NCBI RefSeq assembly: GCF_016756495.1
Contig: NZ_AP023243.1
Coordinates: 3,476,501 to 3,540,500 of the forward strand
Reading direction: 5' to 3'
Length of the DNA: 64,000 bases
Source of the DNA: Mesorhizobium sp. 113-3-3
GTDB taxonomy: Bacteria > Pseudomonadota > Alphaproteobacteria > Rhizobiales > Rhizobiaceae
In this document: piece by piece, positions 37,401-47,645 of the stretch
Layout: every line of letters starts with the position of its first letter
Numbering within the stretch: position 1 is the stretch's first letter
Program-made: the position numbers and the translations under genes
The notes under the pieces: model-generated
The model's database searches: none
What the model saw: the letters and a program-made list of their open reading frames with translations, nothing else
What the model was told of the DNA's origin: nothing

Positions 37401-39374
37401 ATGTATCAGGCCATCGTCTTCCTTCCCCTGCTCGGCTTCCTGATCGTCGGCCTGTTCGGCACGTCGCTCGGCGCCAAGGCGTCCGAATACATCACCTCCG
37501 GTTTCCTGGTGATTTCGGCTGTTCTGTCATGGGTCGCCTTCTTCAGCGTCGGCTTCGGCCATGGCGAGGTGTTCACCGTGCCGGTGCTGCACTGGATCCA
37601 GTCCGGCGGGCTGGACGTCTCCTGGGCGCTGCGCATCGACACGCTGACGGTGGTGATGCTGGTGGTGGTCAACACCGTGTCGGCGCTGGTTCACATCTAT
37701 TCGATCGGCTACATGCACCACGATCCGAACCGGCCGCGCTTCTTCGCCTATCTGTCGCTGTTCACCTTCGCCATGCTGATGCTGGTGACGGCTGACAACC
37801 TCGTGCAGATGTTCTTCGGCTGGGAAGGGGTCGGTCTCGCCTCCTACCTGCTGATCGGTTTCTGGTACAAGAAGCCGTCGGCCAACGCCGCAGCCATCAA
37901 GGCCTTCGTCGTCAACCGCGTCGGCGATTTCGGCTTCGCGCTCGGCATTTTCGGCGTGTTCGTGCTGTTCGGCTCGGTCAATCTCGGCACCATCTTCGCC
38001 AATGCGGCGACGTTCATCCTGGCCGAAGGCGCGCCGCATGGCGCCGCCGTGCTGACCTTCCTCGGCTATGCGCTGGACAAGCAGGCGGCCATGACGGTCG
38101 TCTGCCTGCTCCTGTTCATGGGCGCCATGGGCAAGTCGGCGCAGGTGCCGCTGCACACCTGGCTGCCGGACGCCATGGAAGGCCCGACGCCGGTCTCCGC
38201 GCTCATCCATGCCGCCACCATGGTGACGGCGGGCGTGTTCATGCTGGCGCGGCTGTCCCCGCTGTTCGAACTGTCGCATTCGGCGCTGACCGTGGTGACC
38301 TTCATCGGCGCCTTCACCGCCTTCTTCGGGGCCACCGTCGGTCTGGTGCAGAACGACATCAAGCGCGTCATCGCCTATTCGACCTGCTCGCAGCTGGGCT
38401 ACATGTTCGTGGCGCTCGGCGTCGGCGCCTATGGCGCGGCGATCTTCCACCTGTTCACGCATGCCTTCTTCAAGGCGCTGCTGTTCCTCGGTTCGGGCTC
38501 GGTCATCCATGCCGTCTCCGACGAGCAGGACATGCGCAAGATGGGTGGCTTGAGAAAGCTGATCCCGACCACCTACTGGATGATGGTGATCGGCACGCTG
38601 GCGCTGACCGGCGTCGGCATTCCGGTGACCGTGATCGGCACCGCCGGCTTCTTCTCCAAGGACGCCATCATCGAGAGCGCCTTTGCCGGGCACAATTCGG
38701 TCGCCGGCATTGCCTTCATCCTGCTGGTCATCGCCGCCTGCTTCACCTCGTTCTACTCCTGGCGCCTGATCTTCATGACCTTCCACGGCAAGCCGCGGGC
38801 GAGCCATGAGGTGATGCACCATGTGCATGAATCGCCGCCGGTGATGCTGGTGCCGCTGTTCGTGCTGGCCGCCGGCGCGCTGTTTGCCGGCATCATCTTC
38901 CACAATTCCTTCATCGGCGAGGGCTATGCCGAGTTCTGGAAGGCGTCGCTGTTCACGCTGCCGGACAATCACATCCTGCACGAAATCCACGAACTGCCGC
39001 TGTGGGTCGAGCTGTCGCCCTTCATCGCCATGCTGATCGGCTTCGCGCTGGCCTGGAAGTTCTACATCCGCTCGCCGGAAATGCCCGTCAATCTCGCCGC
39101 GCAGCATCGCGGGCTCTACGCCTTCCTGCTCAACAAGTGGTATTTCGACGAGCTCTACGACTTCCTGTTCGTGCGGCCCGCCAAGCGCCTTGGCCATTTC
39201 CTTTGGAAGACCGGGGATGGCACCATCATTGACGGGCTCGGGCCGGATGGCATTTCGGCGCGCGTCGTCGATGTCACCAACCGCGTCGTCAAGCTGCAGA
39301 CCGGCTACCTCTACCACTACGCCTTCGCCATGCTGATCGGCGTTGCCGCACTCGTCACCTGGATGATGCTCTGA
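37401..39374 (+). CDS. nuoL: NADH-quinone oxidoreductase subunit L
   Basis: A 657-aa antiporter-like proton-pumping subunit (ND5 homologue). The conserved glutamate segment [19 protein letters not shown] lies near residue 140 and the lysine segment [25 protein letters not shown] near 250. The C-terminal part should include the lateral helix. Its last base overlaps the nuoM start. Confidence 0.97.
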   Translation: MYQAIVFLPLLGFLIVGLFGTSLGAKASEYITSGFLVISAVLSWVAFFSVGFGHGEVFTVPVLHWIQSGGLDVSWALRIDTLTVVMLVVVNTVSALVHIYSIGYMHHDPNRPRFFAYLSLFTFAMLMLVTADNLVQMFFGWEGVGLASYLLIGFWYKKPSANAAAIKAFVVNRVGDFGFALGIFGVFVLFGSVNLGTIFANAATFILAEGAPHGAAVLTFLGYALDKQAAMTVVCLLLFMGAMGKSAQVPLHTWLPDAMEGPTPVSALIHAATMVTAGVFMLARLSPLFELSHSALTVVTFIGAFTAFFGATVGLVQNDIKRVIAYSTCSQLGYMFVALGVGAYGAAIFHLFTHAFFKALLFLGSGSVIHAVSDEQDMRKMGGLRKLIPTTYWMMVIGTLALTGVGIPVTVIGTAGFFSKDAIIESAFAGHNSVAGIAFILLVIAACFTSFYSWRLIFMTFHGKPRASHEVMHHVHESPPVMLVPLFVLAAGALFAGIIFHNSFIGEGYAEFWKASLFTLPDNHILHEIHELPLWVELSPFIAMLIGFALAWKFYIRSPEMPVNLAAQHRGLYAFLLNKWYFDELYDFLFVRPAKRLGHFLWKTGDGTIIDGLGPDGISARVVDVTNRVVKLQTGYLYHYAFAMLIGVAALVTWMML

Positions 39375-40879
39375 TGACCGCCTGGCCAATCCTCTCGCTG
39401 GTCACCTTCCTGCCGCTGGTTGGTGCGCTGCTGATCCTGTTCATCAGGGATGACAGCGAAAACGCGCGCCGCAACATCCGCGCCATCGCGCTGTTGACGA
39501 CGACGTTCACCTTCATCGTCTCGCTGTTCATCTGGACAGGGTTCGACAATTCGCAGGCTGGCTTCCAGTTCGTCGAAAAGGTTGCCTGGCTCGACTCCGG
39601 CATTTCCTACCATATGGGCGTCGACGGCATTTCGATGCTGTTCGTCATCCTGACGACCTTCCTGATGCCGCTCTGCATCCTGGCGTCGTGGGAAGCGATC
39701 GACAAGCGCGTCAAGGCCTACATGATCGCCTTCCTGCTGCTCGAGACGCTGATGATCGGCGTGTTCTGCGCGCTGGATATCGTGCTGTTCTACGTCTTCT
39801 TCGAAGCCGGCCTGATCCCGATGTTCATCATCATCGGTGTCTGGGGCGGCAAGCGGCGCGTCTACGCCTCGTTCAAGTTCTTCCTCTATACGCTCGCCGG
39901 TTCGGTGCTGATGCTGCTCGCCATCATGGCGATGTTCTTCCAGTCCGGCACGACCGACATTCCGACGCTGTTGACGCACAGCTTCCCGGCCAACATGCAG
40001 ACCTGGCTGTGGCTTGCCTTCTTCGCTTCCTTCGCGGTGAAGATGCCGATGTGGCCGGTTCACACCTGGCTGCCAGACGCGCACGTCGAGGCGCCGACGG
40101 CGGGTTCGGTGATCCTGGCCGGCATCCTGCTGAAGATGGGCGGATACGGCTTCCTGCGCTTCTCCTTGCCGATGTTCCCGCTGGCGTCGGAAATGTTCGC
40201 GCCGCTGGTGTTCACGCTGTCGGTCGTCGCCATCATCTACACCTCGCTGGTGGCGCTGATGCAGGAGGACATGAAGAAGCTGATCGCCTATTCGTCGGTC
40301 GCCCATATGGGCTTCGTCACCATGGGCATCTTCGCCATGAACCAGGAAGGCGTGCAGGGCGCGATCTTCCAGATGCTCAGCCACGGCCTTGTCTCAGGCG
40401 CGCTGTTCCTGTGCGTCGGCGTCATCTATGACCGCATGCACACGCGTGAGATCGCGGCCTATGGCGGCCTGGTCAAAAACATGCCGAAATACGCCACCGT
40501 GTTCCTGATCTTCACCATGGCCAATGTCGGCCTGCCGGGCACGTCGGGCTTCATCGGCGAATTCCTGACCATGCTCGGCGTGTTCCGGGTCAACACCTGG
40601 GTGGCGTTCTTCGCCGCCACCGGCGTCATCCTGTCGGCTGCCTACGCGCTCTGGCTCTATCGTCGGGTGATCTTCGGCGCGCTGACCAAGGACAGCCTCA
40701 AGGGGCTGCTCGACCTGTCGCTGCGCGAGAAGGTGATCATCTACCCGCTGGTCCTGCTGGTCATCTTCTTCGGCGTCTATCCCGCTCCCGTCTTCGACGC
40801 GACGGCCCAGTCGGTCAAGTCGCTCGTCACCAATGTCACCGCATCCATCGGCGCCGCGCAGACCGCGGCGGCGAACTGA
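39374..40879 (+). CDS. nuoM: NADH-quinone oxidoreductase subunit M
   Basis: A 501-aa antiporter-like subunit (ND4 homologue). The key blocks are [23 protein letters not shown] with the conserved Glu near residue 140 and [31 protein letters not shown] with the conserved Lys near 240. It overlaps nuoL by one base. Confidence 0.97.
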   Translation: MTAWPILSLVTFLPLVGALLILFIRDDSENARRNIRAIALLTTTFTFIVSLFIWTGFDNSQAGFQFVEKVAWLDSGISYHMGVDGISMLFVILTTFLMPLCILASWEAIDKRVKAYMIAFLLLETLMIGVFCALDIVLFYVFFEAGLIPMFIIIGVWGGKRRVYASFKFFLYTLAGSVLMLLAIMAMFFQSGTTDIPTLLTHSFPANMQTWLWLAFFASFAVKMPMWPVHTWLPDAHVEAPTAGSVILAGILLKMGGYGFLRFSLPMFPLASEMFAPLVFTLSVVAIIYTSLVALMQEDMKKLIAYSSVAHMGFVTMGIFAMNQEGVQGAIFQMLSHGLVSGALFLCVGVIYDRMHTREIAAYGGLVKNMPKYATVFLIFTMANVGLPGTSGFIGEFLTMLGVFRVNTWVAFFAATGVILSAAYALWLYRRVIFGALTKDSLKGLLDLSLREKVIIYPLVLLVIFFGVYPAPVFDATAQSVKSLVTNVTASIGAAQTAAAN

Positions 40880-40898
40880 CCCAGGGGTTTTGCGAACC

Positions 40899-42335
40899 AT
40901 GACGCCGGACCTTCTCTCCAGCCTGTCGCTCTCGACGCCCGAGCTGATCCTTGCCATCGGCGCGCTCGCGTTGCTGATGGTCGGGGCCTATTCGCGCGCC
41001 AACACCGCCAATACGGTGACAGGCCTTGCCGTCGCCGTGCTGGTGGTCGCCGGCGCCTGGCTGATCTTTTCCACAGGGCAGGGCAGTGCCTACGGCAACG
41101 CCTTCATCCAGGATCCCTTCGCCCGCTTCATGAAGGTGCTGGCGCTGGTCGGCTCGGCGGTGACGCTCGTCATGTCGATGCGCTTTGCCAAGGCGGAGCG
41201 TTTCGACAAGTTCGAATATCCGGTGCTGATCCTGCTGTGCACGCTCGGCATGATGCTGATGATCTCGGCCAACGGCATGATCGGGCTCTATCTCGGCCTC
41301 GAACTGCAGTCGCTGGCGATCTACGTGCTGGCGGCGATCAACCGCGATAACCTGCGTTCGACAGAGGCCGGCCTGAAGTACTTCGTCCTCGGCGCGCTGT
41401 CGTCGGGCATGCTGCTCTACGGCATCAGCCTGGTCTACGGCTACACCGGCAACACCGGCTTCCAGGAAATCGCCTCGGCCCTCGGCAGCGGCGAGCGCCA
41501 GCTCGGCCTCGTTTTCGGTCTGGTCTTCGTGCTGGCCGGCCTTGCCTTCAAGATCTCGGCGGTGCCGTTCCACATGTGGACGCCCGACGTCTATGAAGGC
41601 GCGCCGACGCCGGTGACGGCGTTCCTCGCGGCCGCCCCCAAGATGGCGGCGATGGCGCTGATCGTGCGCGTTACCATGGGCGCGTTCAAGCCGATCGCCG
41701 CCGACTGGCAGCAGATCATCGTCTTCATCTCGATCGCCTCGATGGCGCTTGGCGCCTTTGCCGCGATCGGCCAGACCAACATCAAGCGGCTGATGGCCTA
41801 TTCCTCGATCGGCCACATGGGCTACGCGCTGGTCGGCCTTGCCGCCAACAGCCAGGCCGGCGTGCGCGGCGTCGCCATCTACATGCTCATCTACCTGGTG
41901 ATGACGCTCGGCACCTTCGCGTTCATCCTCGCCATGCGGCGCAAGGAAGGCAATGTCGAGCAGATCAGCGACCTGGCCGGGCTCTCCTCGACCAATCCGA
42001 TCATGGCCACGATCCTCACCATCCTGATGTTCTCGCTGGCCGGCATTCCGCCGCTCGCCGGCTTCTGGGGGAAGTGGTACGTCTTCCTCGCCGCCATCAA
42101 CGCCAACCTCTATGCGCTGGCGATAATCGGCGTGCTGGCTTCGGTGGTGGGTGCGTATTACTATCTGCGCATCATCAAGATCATGTGGTTCGACGAACCG
42201 GTCGGCGGCTTCGTGCCGATGGCCACCGAATTGCGTGTCGTGCTTGGCGTCTGCGGCGCCTTCGTGCTGTTCTATGTGCTGATCGGCGGACCGATCGGCA
42301 CCTATGCCGAAGCCGCCGCCAAGACATTTTTCTGA
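40899..42335 (+). CDS. nuoN: NADH-quinone oxidoreductase subunit N
   Basis: A 478-aa antiporter-like subunit (ND2 homologue), the last core gene of the operon. It shows [18 protein letters not shown] near residue 130, [22 protein letters not shown] near 230 and [17 protein letters not shown] near 300. The ATG at 40899 was chosen to avoid a long overlap with nuoM. birA begins 4 bp after its stop. Confidence 0.96.
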   Translation: MTPDLLSSLSLSTPELILAIGALALLMVGAYSRANTANTVTGLAVAVLVVAGAWLIFSTGQGSAYGNAFIQDPFARFMKVLALVGSAVTLVMSMRFAKAERFDKFEYPVLILLCTLGMMLMISANGMIGLYLGLELQSLAIYVLAAINRDNLRSTEAGLKYFVLGALSSGMLLYGISLVYGYTGNTGFQEIASALGSGERQLGLVFGLVFVLAGLAFKISAVPFHMWTPDVYEGAPTPVTAFLAAAPKMAAMALIVRVTMGAFKPIAADWQQIIVFISIASMALGAFAAIGQTNIKRLMAYSSIGHMGYALVGLAANSQAGVRGVAIYMLIYLVMTLGTFAFILAMRRKEGNVEQISDLAGLSSTNPIMATILTILMFSLAGIPPLAGFWGKWYVFLAAINANLYALAIIGVLASVVGAYYYLRIIKIMWFDEPVGGFVPMATELRVVLGVCGAFVLFYVLIGGPIGTYAEAAAKTFF

Positions 42336-42339
42336 CGGG

Positions 42340-43161
42340 ATGGCATTTCGGCTGGCCCCAACCTCGGCGTCGGAAGGGTTCCGGCTTGAGGCCCATGACA
42401 GCGTCGGCTCCACCAATACGGTGGCGCTCGACCATGCAAGGGCAGGTGACCCGGGCAAGCTGTGGGTCGTTTCCAAGAAGCAGGAAAGCGGACGCGGCAG
42501 GCGCGGCCGCGCCTGGGTGTCGCCCGAAGGCAATCTCGCGGCGACCTTGCTTGTCATCACCGGCGGTGAACTGCGCCTTTCCGCGACGCTGGGTTTCGTT
42601 GCCGGCCTGTCGCTTGCCGACGCACTGGATGCCGTGGTGCCGAAGGGCCGGATATCAGTCGGGCTGGATGGGGCGAGCCAGGGACAAAACCGTTTCGAGC
42701 TGAAATGGCCGAACGACGTGCTGGCCTCCGGCGCCAAGCTCGCCGGCATCCTGCTGGAGTCGGCGATACTGGAGGGCGGCCGTTTCGCGGTGGCGGTCGG
42801 CATCGGCGTCAATGTGGTGGCGCATCCGCCCGATTTGCCTTATCCCGCGACATCGCTGCAAGCTCTGGGCGCGACTTGCGATGCCGAAACGCTGTTCCTG
42901 GCGCTGTCGGATGCCTGGAGCGAGAACGCCCGGCTGTGGGATGAAGGCCGCGGCCTTGCCGCCGTCAGGCGGCGCTGGCTGGCGCGCGCGGCGGGGCTCG
43001 GCGGCGAGGTTGCCGTCAGAATTGACGGTAATGTGGTGCGTGGAGTGTTCGAAACCATTGACGAGGATTGCCGTTTCGTGATCCGCGACGATGAGGGGAC
43101 TGTCCTGACGATCGCGGCAGGCGACGTGCATTTCGGCGCAGTGGCGTCGGCTCGGGTATAA
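42340..43161 (+). CDS. birA: Biotin--[acetyl-CoA-carboxylase] ligase
   Basis: A 273-aa biotin protein ligase without the DNA-binding domain of E. coli BirA, so it is not expected to be a repressor. The biotinyl-AMP site is visible as SKKQESGRGRRGRAWVSPEGNL near residue 45, and the catalytic-lysine segment as ELKWPNDVLASGAKLAGILLES near 125. Its place immediately behind nuoN is common in alphaproteobacteria. Confidence 0.94.
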   Translation: MAFRLAPTSASEGFRLEAHDSVGSTNTVALDHARAGDPGKLWVVSKKQESGRGRRGRAWVSPEGNLAATLLVITGGELRLSATLGFVAGLSLADALDAVVPKGRISVGLDGASQGQNRFELKWPNDVLASGAKLAGILLESAILEGGRFAVAVGIGVNVVAHPPDLPYPATSLQALGATCDAETLFLALSDAWSENARLWDEGRGLAAVRRRWLARAAGLGGEVAVRIDGNVVRGVFETIDEDCRFVIRDDEGTVLTIAAGDVHFGAVASARV

Positions 43162-43195
43162 TGGGCTTGGCCTGAGGGTCAGGAAGGGAAAAATC

Positions 43196-44866
43196 ATGGC
43201 GAAAGCGGAAAACGCTGAACTCGTCTTCGTGCCGCTCGGCGGCGTCGGCGAGATCGGCATGAACTTCGCCCTCTACGGCTACGGCCCGCCGAGCGCGCGC
43301 GAATGGATCGTCATCGATGTCGGCGTCACCTTTCCCGACGCGGCGCATCCGGGCGTCGACCTGATCCTGCCCGACACGCGCTTCATCGAGGAAAACCTCG
43401 CCAATCTGCGCGGCATCATCATCACCCACGCGCATGAGGACCATTACGGCGCGCTGCTCGACACCTGGCCGAAGCTGAAGGCGCCGGTGTGGATGACGCC
43501 GTTCAGCGCCGGGCTGCTGGAAGCCAAGCGGCAGGGCGAGCAGGGGGCACCGAAAATCCCGCTGACGATCTACCGGGCAGGCGAGAAGTTCACCGTCGGC
43601 CCGTTCGAGATCGAAGCCATTCCGGTGGCGCATTCGATCCCCGAGCCGATGTCGCTTGCCATCACCACGCCGGCGGGCACCGTCATCCATACGGGCGACT
43701 GGAAGATCGATCCGGAACCGACGATCGGGCCGAAGACCGACGAGGCGCGGTTTCGTGCCTATGGCGACAAGGGCGTGCTGGCGCTGATCTGCGATTCGAC
43801 CAATGCGCTGCGCGAAGGCGAATCGCCGTCGGAAGTTGCCGTCGGTGAAGGGCTCAAGGGCGTCATCCAGGCCGCCAAGGGCCGGGTCGCCGTCACCACC
43901 TTCTCCTCCAATGTCGGACGCATCGTCTCCATCGCCAGGGCGGCGCGCGATGCCGGCCGCCAGTGCCTGGTGCTCGGCCGCTCGCTGAAGCGCGTCATCG
44001 ACGTCGCCGACGAGCTTGGCTACATGGACGGCCTGCCGGAATTCATCGCCGAGGAGGATTTCGGCTTCATCCCGCGCGAAAACCTGGTCATCATCTGCAC
44101 CGGCAGCCAGGGCGAACCGCTGGCGGCACTGGCGAAACTGTCGCGCGACGAGATGAAATCGGTGTCGCTGACGGCGGGCGACACGGTGGTGTTTTCCTCG
44201 CGCACCATCCCCGGCAACGAGAAGGCAATCCTCGAGATCAAGAACCGCCTGATCGATCTCGGCATCAAGATCATCGAGGACGGCGACGCGCTGGTGCATG
44301 TCTCCGGCCACCCGCGCCGCAGCGAGTTGCGCAAGATGTATGAATGGGTGCGCCCGCAGATCGGCGTTCCCGTGCATGGCGAGGCGGCGCATCTGGTGGC
44401 GCAGGGTTCGCTGATGTCGACCTCCGGCATCGGCCAGGTGGCGCAGGTGCGCGACGGCGACATGCTGAGGCTTGCTCCCGGCCCCGCCACCATCATCGAC
44501 CAGGTGCCGTTCGGCCGCATCTACAAGGACGGCAATCTGATCGGCACCGACCAGGCGATGGGCATTCGCGACCGGCGCAAGCTTTCCTTTGCCGGCCATG
44601 TCGCGGTCAATGTCGTGCTTGACGACAAATACGAACTGGCCGGCGATCCCGACCTCGTCGCCATCGGCGTCGCGGAAGCCGACGCCAGCGGCGAGGCGCT
44701 GGAAGATTTGATGATCGATGCGGCCGTCGGCGCGGTCGATTCGATTCCGCGCCAGCGGCGCAAGGACCTCGATCTGGTGCAGGAAGCGGTGCGGCGCGCG
44801 GTGCGCGGCGCCGCCAACGAAGCCTGGGGCAAGAAGCCGCTGGTGACTGTCTTCGTCACGCGGTGA
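43196..44866 (+). CDS. rnj: Ribonuclease J
   Basis: A 556-aa metallo-beta-lactamase/beta-CASP ribonuclease, acting as an endo- and 5'-3' exonuclease in rRNA maturation and mRNA decay. The zinc motif THAHEDHYGAL (HXHXDH) lies near residue 78, and the beta-CASP blocks VTTFSSNVGRI and GHPRRSELRKMYEWVRPQIGVPVHGE follow. An AGGAAGGG ribosome site precedes the ATG. Confidence 0.94.
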   Translation: MAKAENAELVFVPLGGVGEIGMNFALYGYGPPSAREWIVIDVGVTFPDAAHPGVDLILPDTRFIEENLANLRGIIITHAHEDHYGALLDTWPKLKAPVWMTPFSAGLLEAKRQGEQGAPKIPLTIYRAGEKFTVGPFEIEAIPVAHSIPEPMSLAITTPAGTVIHTGDWKIDPEPTIGPKTDEARFRAYGDKGVLALICDSTNALREGESPSEVAVGEGLKGVIQAAKGRVAVTTFSSNVGRIVSIARAARDAGRQCLVLGRSLKRVIDVADELGYMDGLPEFIAEEDFGFIPRENLVIICTGSQGEPLAALAKLSRDEMKSVSLTAGDTVVFSSRTIPGNEKAILEIKNRLIDLGIKIIEDGDALVHVSGHPRRSELRKMYEWVRPQIGVPVHGEAAHLVAQGSLMSTSGIGQVAQVRDGDMLRLAPGPATIIDQVPFGRIYKDGNLIGTDQAMGIRDRRKLSFAGHVAVNVVLDDKYELAGDPDLVAIGVAEADASGEALEDLMIDAAVGAVDSIPRQRRKDLDLVQEAVRRAVRGAANEAWGKKPLVTVFVTR

Positions 44867-44884
44867 CGAATAGGGGAATAAGGG

Positions 44885-44966
44885 GGTAGGGCAGTAGGAA
44901 TGCGCTCACTTCTAGCCCTGTCTTTCCCTATTGCCGTACTGCCTTATTGCCATACTGCCCTGATAC
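44885..44966. repeat. Degenerate short tandem/inverted repeat between rnj and mce
   Basis: The right part contains two near-copies of a ~17-bp unit (TATTGCCGTACTGCC and TTATTGCCATACTGCC), and the left part holds related sequence in inverse orientation (TAGGGCAGTAGG). No gene is visible. It looks like a decayed intergenic repeat. Confidence 0.45.
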
Positions 44967-44976
44967 GGAGCATTCC

Positions 44977-45381
44977 ATGCTTGGACGCCTCAACCATGTC
45001 GCGCTGGCGGTGCCGGATCTGGCTGCTGCCGTTGCCGCCTATCGCAACACGCTTGGCGCCGAAGTGACGGAGCCGCAGGCTTTGCCGGAGCACGGTGTCA
45101 CTGTGGTGTTCGTCAATGTCGGCAACACCAAGATCGAATTGCTGGAACCGCTGGGCGAGGGCTCGCCGATCGCCGCGTTCCTGGCGAAGAACCCGTCGGG
45201 CGGCATGCATCATCTCTGCTACGAGGTCGACGACATCCTGGTCGCACGCGACCAGCTCAAGGCCGCCGGCGCGCGCGTGCTGGGCGACGGCAATCCGAAG
45301 ACCGGCGCGCATGGCAAGCCGGTGCTGTTCCTGCATCCGAAGGATTTCTTCGGCACGCTGATCGAACTGGAGCAATCATGA
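44977..45381 (+). CDS. mce: Methylmalonyl-CoA epimerase
   Basis: A 134-aa glyoxalase/VOC-fold metalloenzyme interconverting (2S)- and (2R)-methylmalonyl-CoA, so that propionyl-CoA carbon can enter the B12-dependent mutase. It starts MLGRLNHVALAVPDL and has the metal-ligand regions SGGMHHLCYEVDDI and the C-terminal FGTLIELEQ. The ATG at 44977 follows a GGAG site. It overlaps the DUF1467 gene by 4 bp. Confidence 0.95.
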   Translation: MLGRLNHVALAVPDLAAAVAAYRNTLGAEVTEPQALPEHGVTVVFVNVGNTKIELLEPLGEGSPIAAFLAKNPSGGMHHLCYEVDDILVARDQLKAAGARVLGDGNPKTGAHGKPVLFLHPKDFFGTLIELEQS

Positions 45382-45662
45382 GCTGGGTTTCGTTCACCGC
45401 CCTGTTTTTCGCGACCTGGTGGGTGGTGCTGTTTGCCGTGCTGCCGTTCAGCGTCAGGACGCAGGACGACGATCATGACGTGACGCTGGGCACGGTTCCA
45501 AGCGCGCCACGCGGGCCGCACATGCTTCGCGCGGTGATCCGCACCACCATCGCCACCGCGATCCTGATGGGCATTTTCTATGGGCTGACGCACGGGCTGG
45601 GCTACAGCCTCAACGACATCCCGCATATCGTGCCGGATTTCGGCCAGACCCCGGCGAAATAG
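45378..45662 (+). CDS. DUF1467 family membrane protein
   Basis: A 94-aa protein with two membrane helices (about residues 5-25 and 52-70) separated by an acidic loop (RTQDDDHDVTLG). The sequence pattern (WWVVLFAVLPFSVRTQ) is typical of DUF1467, an alphaproteobacterial family of unknown role regularly found between mce and proS. Translational coupling to mce is suggested by the 4-bp overlap. Confidence 0.88.
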   Translation: MSWVSFTALFFATWWVVLFAVLPFSVRTQDDDHDVTLGTVPSAPRGPHMLRAVIRTTIATAILMGIFYGLTHGLGYSLNDIPHIVPDFGQTPAK

Positions 45663-45800
45663 ACCGCCCGGCAAGACTGCTCTTACGGCAGTGGTACGCT
45701 GCGGACGGGGGGTGAGACGCTGCCGTGCCGCGCAGCCGCATGCCTGCTGACGCAACGTCATGTGAGTTGGCAGCACGCCGCGCTAACCAGATGATTGCAC

Positions 45801-45829
45801 AAAAAAAATGCAAGGCACGAGGCCTTGCA
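45801..45829 (-). terminator. Rho-independent terminator, minus strand
   Basis: On the minus strand TGCAAGGC-CTCGT-GCCTTGCA is followed directly by eight T residues (45808-45801). It is a textbook intrinsic terminator pointing away from proS and marks the 3' end of the minus-strand candidate sRNA. Confidence 0.9.
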
Positions 45830-45948
45830 ATTAAACGCGTCCGATCTGTTTCCGGTTTCCGGCGGCAGCGAGTAACCGCGCCTAGATCGCATCCTCCCAA
45901 GACTTTGACCGCGTAGGAGAGCAGATTTTTCTCCGCCCTCTCGGTTAT
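45801..45948 (-). ncRNA. Candidate alpha-r9 (Smr9C-like) small RNA
   Basis: A minus-strand transcript of about 148 nt is inferred between a sigma-70-like promoter and a strong terminator. From memory of the rhizobial sRNA literature, the alpha-r9 family (Smr9C in Sinorhizobium meliloti) is about 144-158 nt and lies between proS and the gene preceding it; strand, size and neighbours all fit here. No protein-coding frame of quality covers it. The rest of the 654-bp gap (45663-46316) shows nothing else that I can support. Confidence 0.75.
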
Positions 45949-45954
45949 CGCGGC

Positions 45955-45984
45955 ACACTAGCCTAAGCCGAATGAAAATGTCAC
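45955..45984 (-). promoter_or_regulatory. Sigma-70-like promoter of the candidate sRNA
   Basis: On the minus strand GTGACA (45984-45979) and TAGTGT (45960-45955) are spaced by 18 bp. Transcription would start near 45948. The elements are imperfect but placed correctly relative to the terminator to give an RNA of family size. Confidence 0.5.
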
Positions 45985-46316
45985 GAAGAATTTTGCCTCG
46001 AAACAGGCATTCTCGTGCTGCACTGCACAATAGTATGGCATGCTTTGCTTGGGAAACGACCAGCAAGGCTCGACTGAGCCTTTGCGGCATGTTCTGGATT
46101 GACGCGCGCAAAGAATTGGCGGCCAAAACCGAAGAGGTTCGGCACGCTCGATGCCAGCACGGCCTGGTCCGGAAACCGGAGGATTCCGGGCCGTAGCGCG
46201 CTGATGTGCCACCATGCCCGGGTTTCCATTCGGTCATGAAATGGCTATGAAGCCGGGGCAAGCAAGCCTGCGTCGCGCCGATTCTGGCGTGGCCGTTCTC
46301 ATTCACGGACCAGTCC

Positions 46317-47645
46317 ATGCGTTTGTCGCGCTATTTCCTGCCCATCCTGAAAGAAAATCCGCGCGAGGCCGAGATTGTCTCGCATCGGCTGATGCTGCGT
46401 GCCGGCATGATCCGCCAGCAGGGGCAGGGCAGTTTTTCCTGGCTGCCACTCGGCAAGCGGGTGCTGGACAAGGTTTGCCAGATCATCCGCGAGGAGCAGA
46501 ACCGCGCCGGCGCGCTGGAAATCCTGATGCCGACCATCCAGTCGGCCGATCTGTGGCGCGAAAGCGGCCGCTATGACGACTACGGCAAGGAGATGCTGCG
46601 CATCAAGGACCGGCAGGACCGCGACATGCTCTACGGTCCGACCAATGAGGAAGTGGTCACCGAAATCGTCCGCGCTTACGTCAAGTCCTACAAGGATCTG
46701 CCGCTCAATCTCTACCACATCCAGTGGAAGTTCCGAGACGAGGTGCGGCCGCGCTTTGGCGTCATGCGCTCACGCGAATTCCTGATGAAGGACGCCTATT
46801 CCTTCGACCTCGACTTCGAGGGCGCGAGGGCTGCCTATAACAGGATGTTCGTGTCCTATCTCAGGACCTTCACGCGCATGGGCCTGCAAGCGATTCCGAT
46901 GCGGGCCGATACTGGGCCGATCGGCGGCGACCTCAGCCACGAATTCATCATCCTGGCCGATACCGGCGAGAGCCAGGTCTATTGCGACCGCGAGTATCTG
47001 TCGCTCCAGGTGCCCGGGGAAAACACCGACTTCGCCAACGACGCTGAGATATCAGACATCGTCAAGACGTGGACGACGCCCTACGCCGCCACCGACGAGA
47101 TGCATGATGAGGTGGCGTGGGACAAGCTCGGCGAAGCCGACCGGGTCTCGGCTCGGGGCATCGAGGTTGGCCACATCTTCCATTTCGGCGACAAATATTC
47201 CAAGCCCATGGGCGCCAAGGTGACCGGGCCCGACGGCAAGGATCACTTCGTCTCCGGCGGCTCCTACGGCATCGGCCCGTCGCGCCTGGTCGCGGCGATC
47301 ATCGAAGCCAGCCATGACGAGAACGGCATCATCTGGCCCGACGCCGTGGCGCCGTTCGACATCTGCCTGATCAACATGAAGGTGGGTGACGCCGATTGCG
47401 ACCGCGTCAGCGAAGAGCTGAATGCCGCCTTCACCGCCGCCGGCAAGGATGTGCTTTACGACGACAGCGACCAGCGGCCGGGCGGCAAGTTCGCCACCGC
47501 CGACCTGATCGGCCTGCCCTGGCAGGTAATCGTCGGACCGCGCGGCGTGGCCGCCGGCGAGGTCGAGATCAAGAATCGCAGGACCGGCGAGCGCGAAACG
47601 CTGCCTATCGCCGATGCGAAAAATCGCTTCGGTGTCGTCGCATGA
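46317..47645 (+). CDS. proS: Proline--tRNA ligase, short alphaproteobacterial type
   Basis: A 442-aa class II aminoacyl-tRNA synthetase charging tRNA-Pro. It starts [20 protein letters not shown] and shows the class II segments [16 protein letters not shown] and [28 protein letters not shown], then the C-terminal anticodon-binding domain. It lacks the long editing insertion of the E. coli enzyme, as usual for this lineage. The lolC start overlaps its stop (ATGA). Confidence 0.96.
   Translation: MRLSRYFLPILKENPREAEIVSHRLMLRAGMIRQQGQGSFSWLPLGKRVLDKVCQIIREEQNRAGALEILMPTIQSADLWRESGRYDDYGKEMLRIKDRQDRDMLYGPTNEEVVTEIVRAYVKSYKDLPLNLYHIQWKFRDEVRPRFGVMRSREFLMKDAYSFDLDFEGARAAYNRMFVSYLRTFTRMGLQAIPMRADTGPIGGDLSHEFIILADTGESQVYCDREYLSLQVPGENTDFANDAEISDIVKTWTTPYAATDEMHDEVAWDKLGEADRVSARGIEVGHIFHFGDKYSKPMGAKVTGPDGKDHFVSGGSYGIGPSRLVAAIIEASHDENGIIWPDAVAPFDICLINMKVGDADCDRVSEELNAAFTAAGKDVLYDDSDQRPGGKFATADLIGLPWQVIVGPRGVAAGEVEIKNRRTGERETLPIADAKNRFGVVA

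Noticed and set aside
37527..39389. 620-aa minus-strand ORF opposite nuoL
   Set aside because: Shadow of nuoL, rich in His, Glu, Asp and Arg, with no domain. Similar antisense frames over nuoD, nuoE, nuoG and nuoN were rejected for the same reason.
45758..46318. 186-aa minus-strand ORF between DUF1467 and proS
   Set aside because: No recognisable domain or RBS; the frame crosses the sRNA promoter and the terminator. The sRNA explanation fits the signals better.
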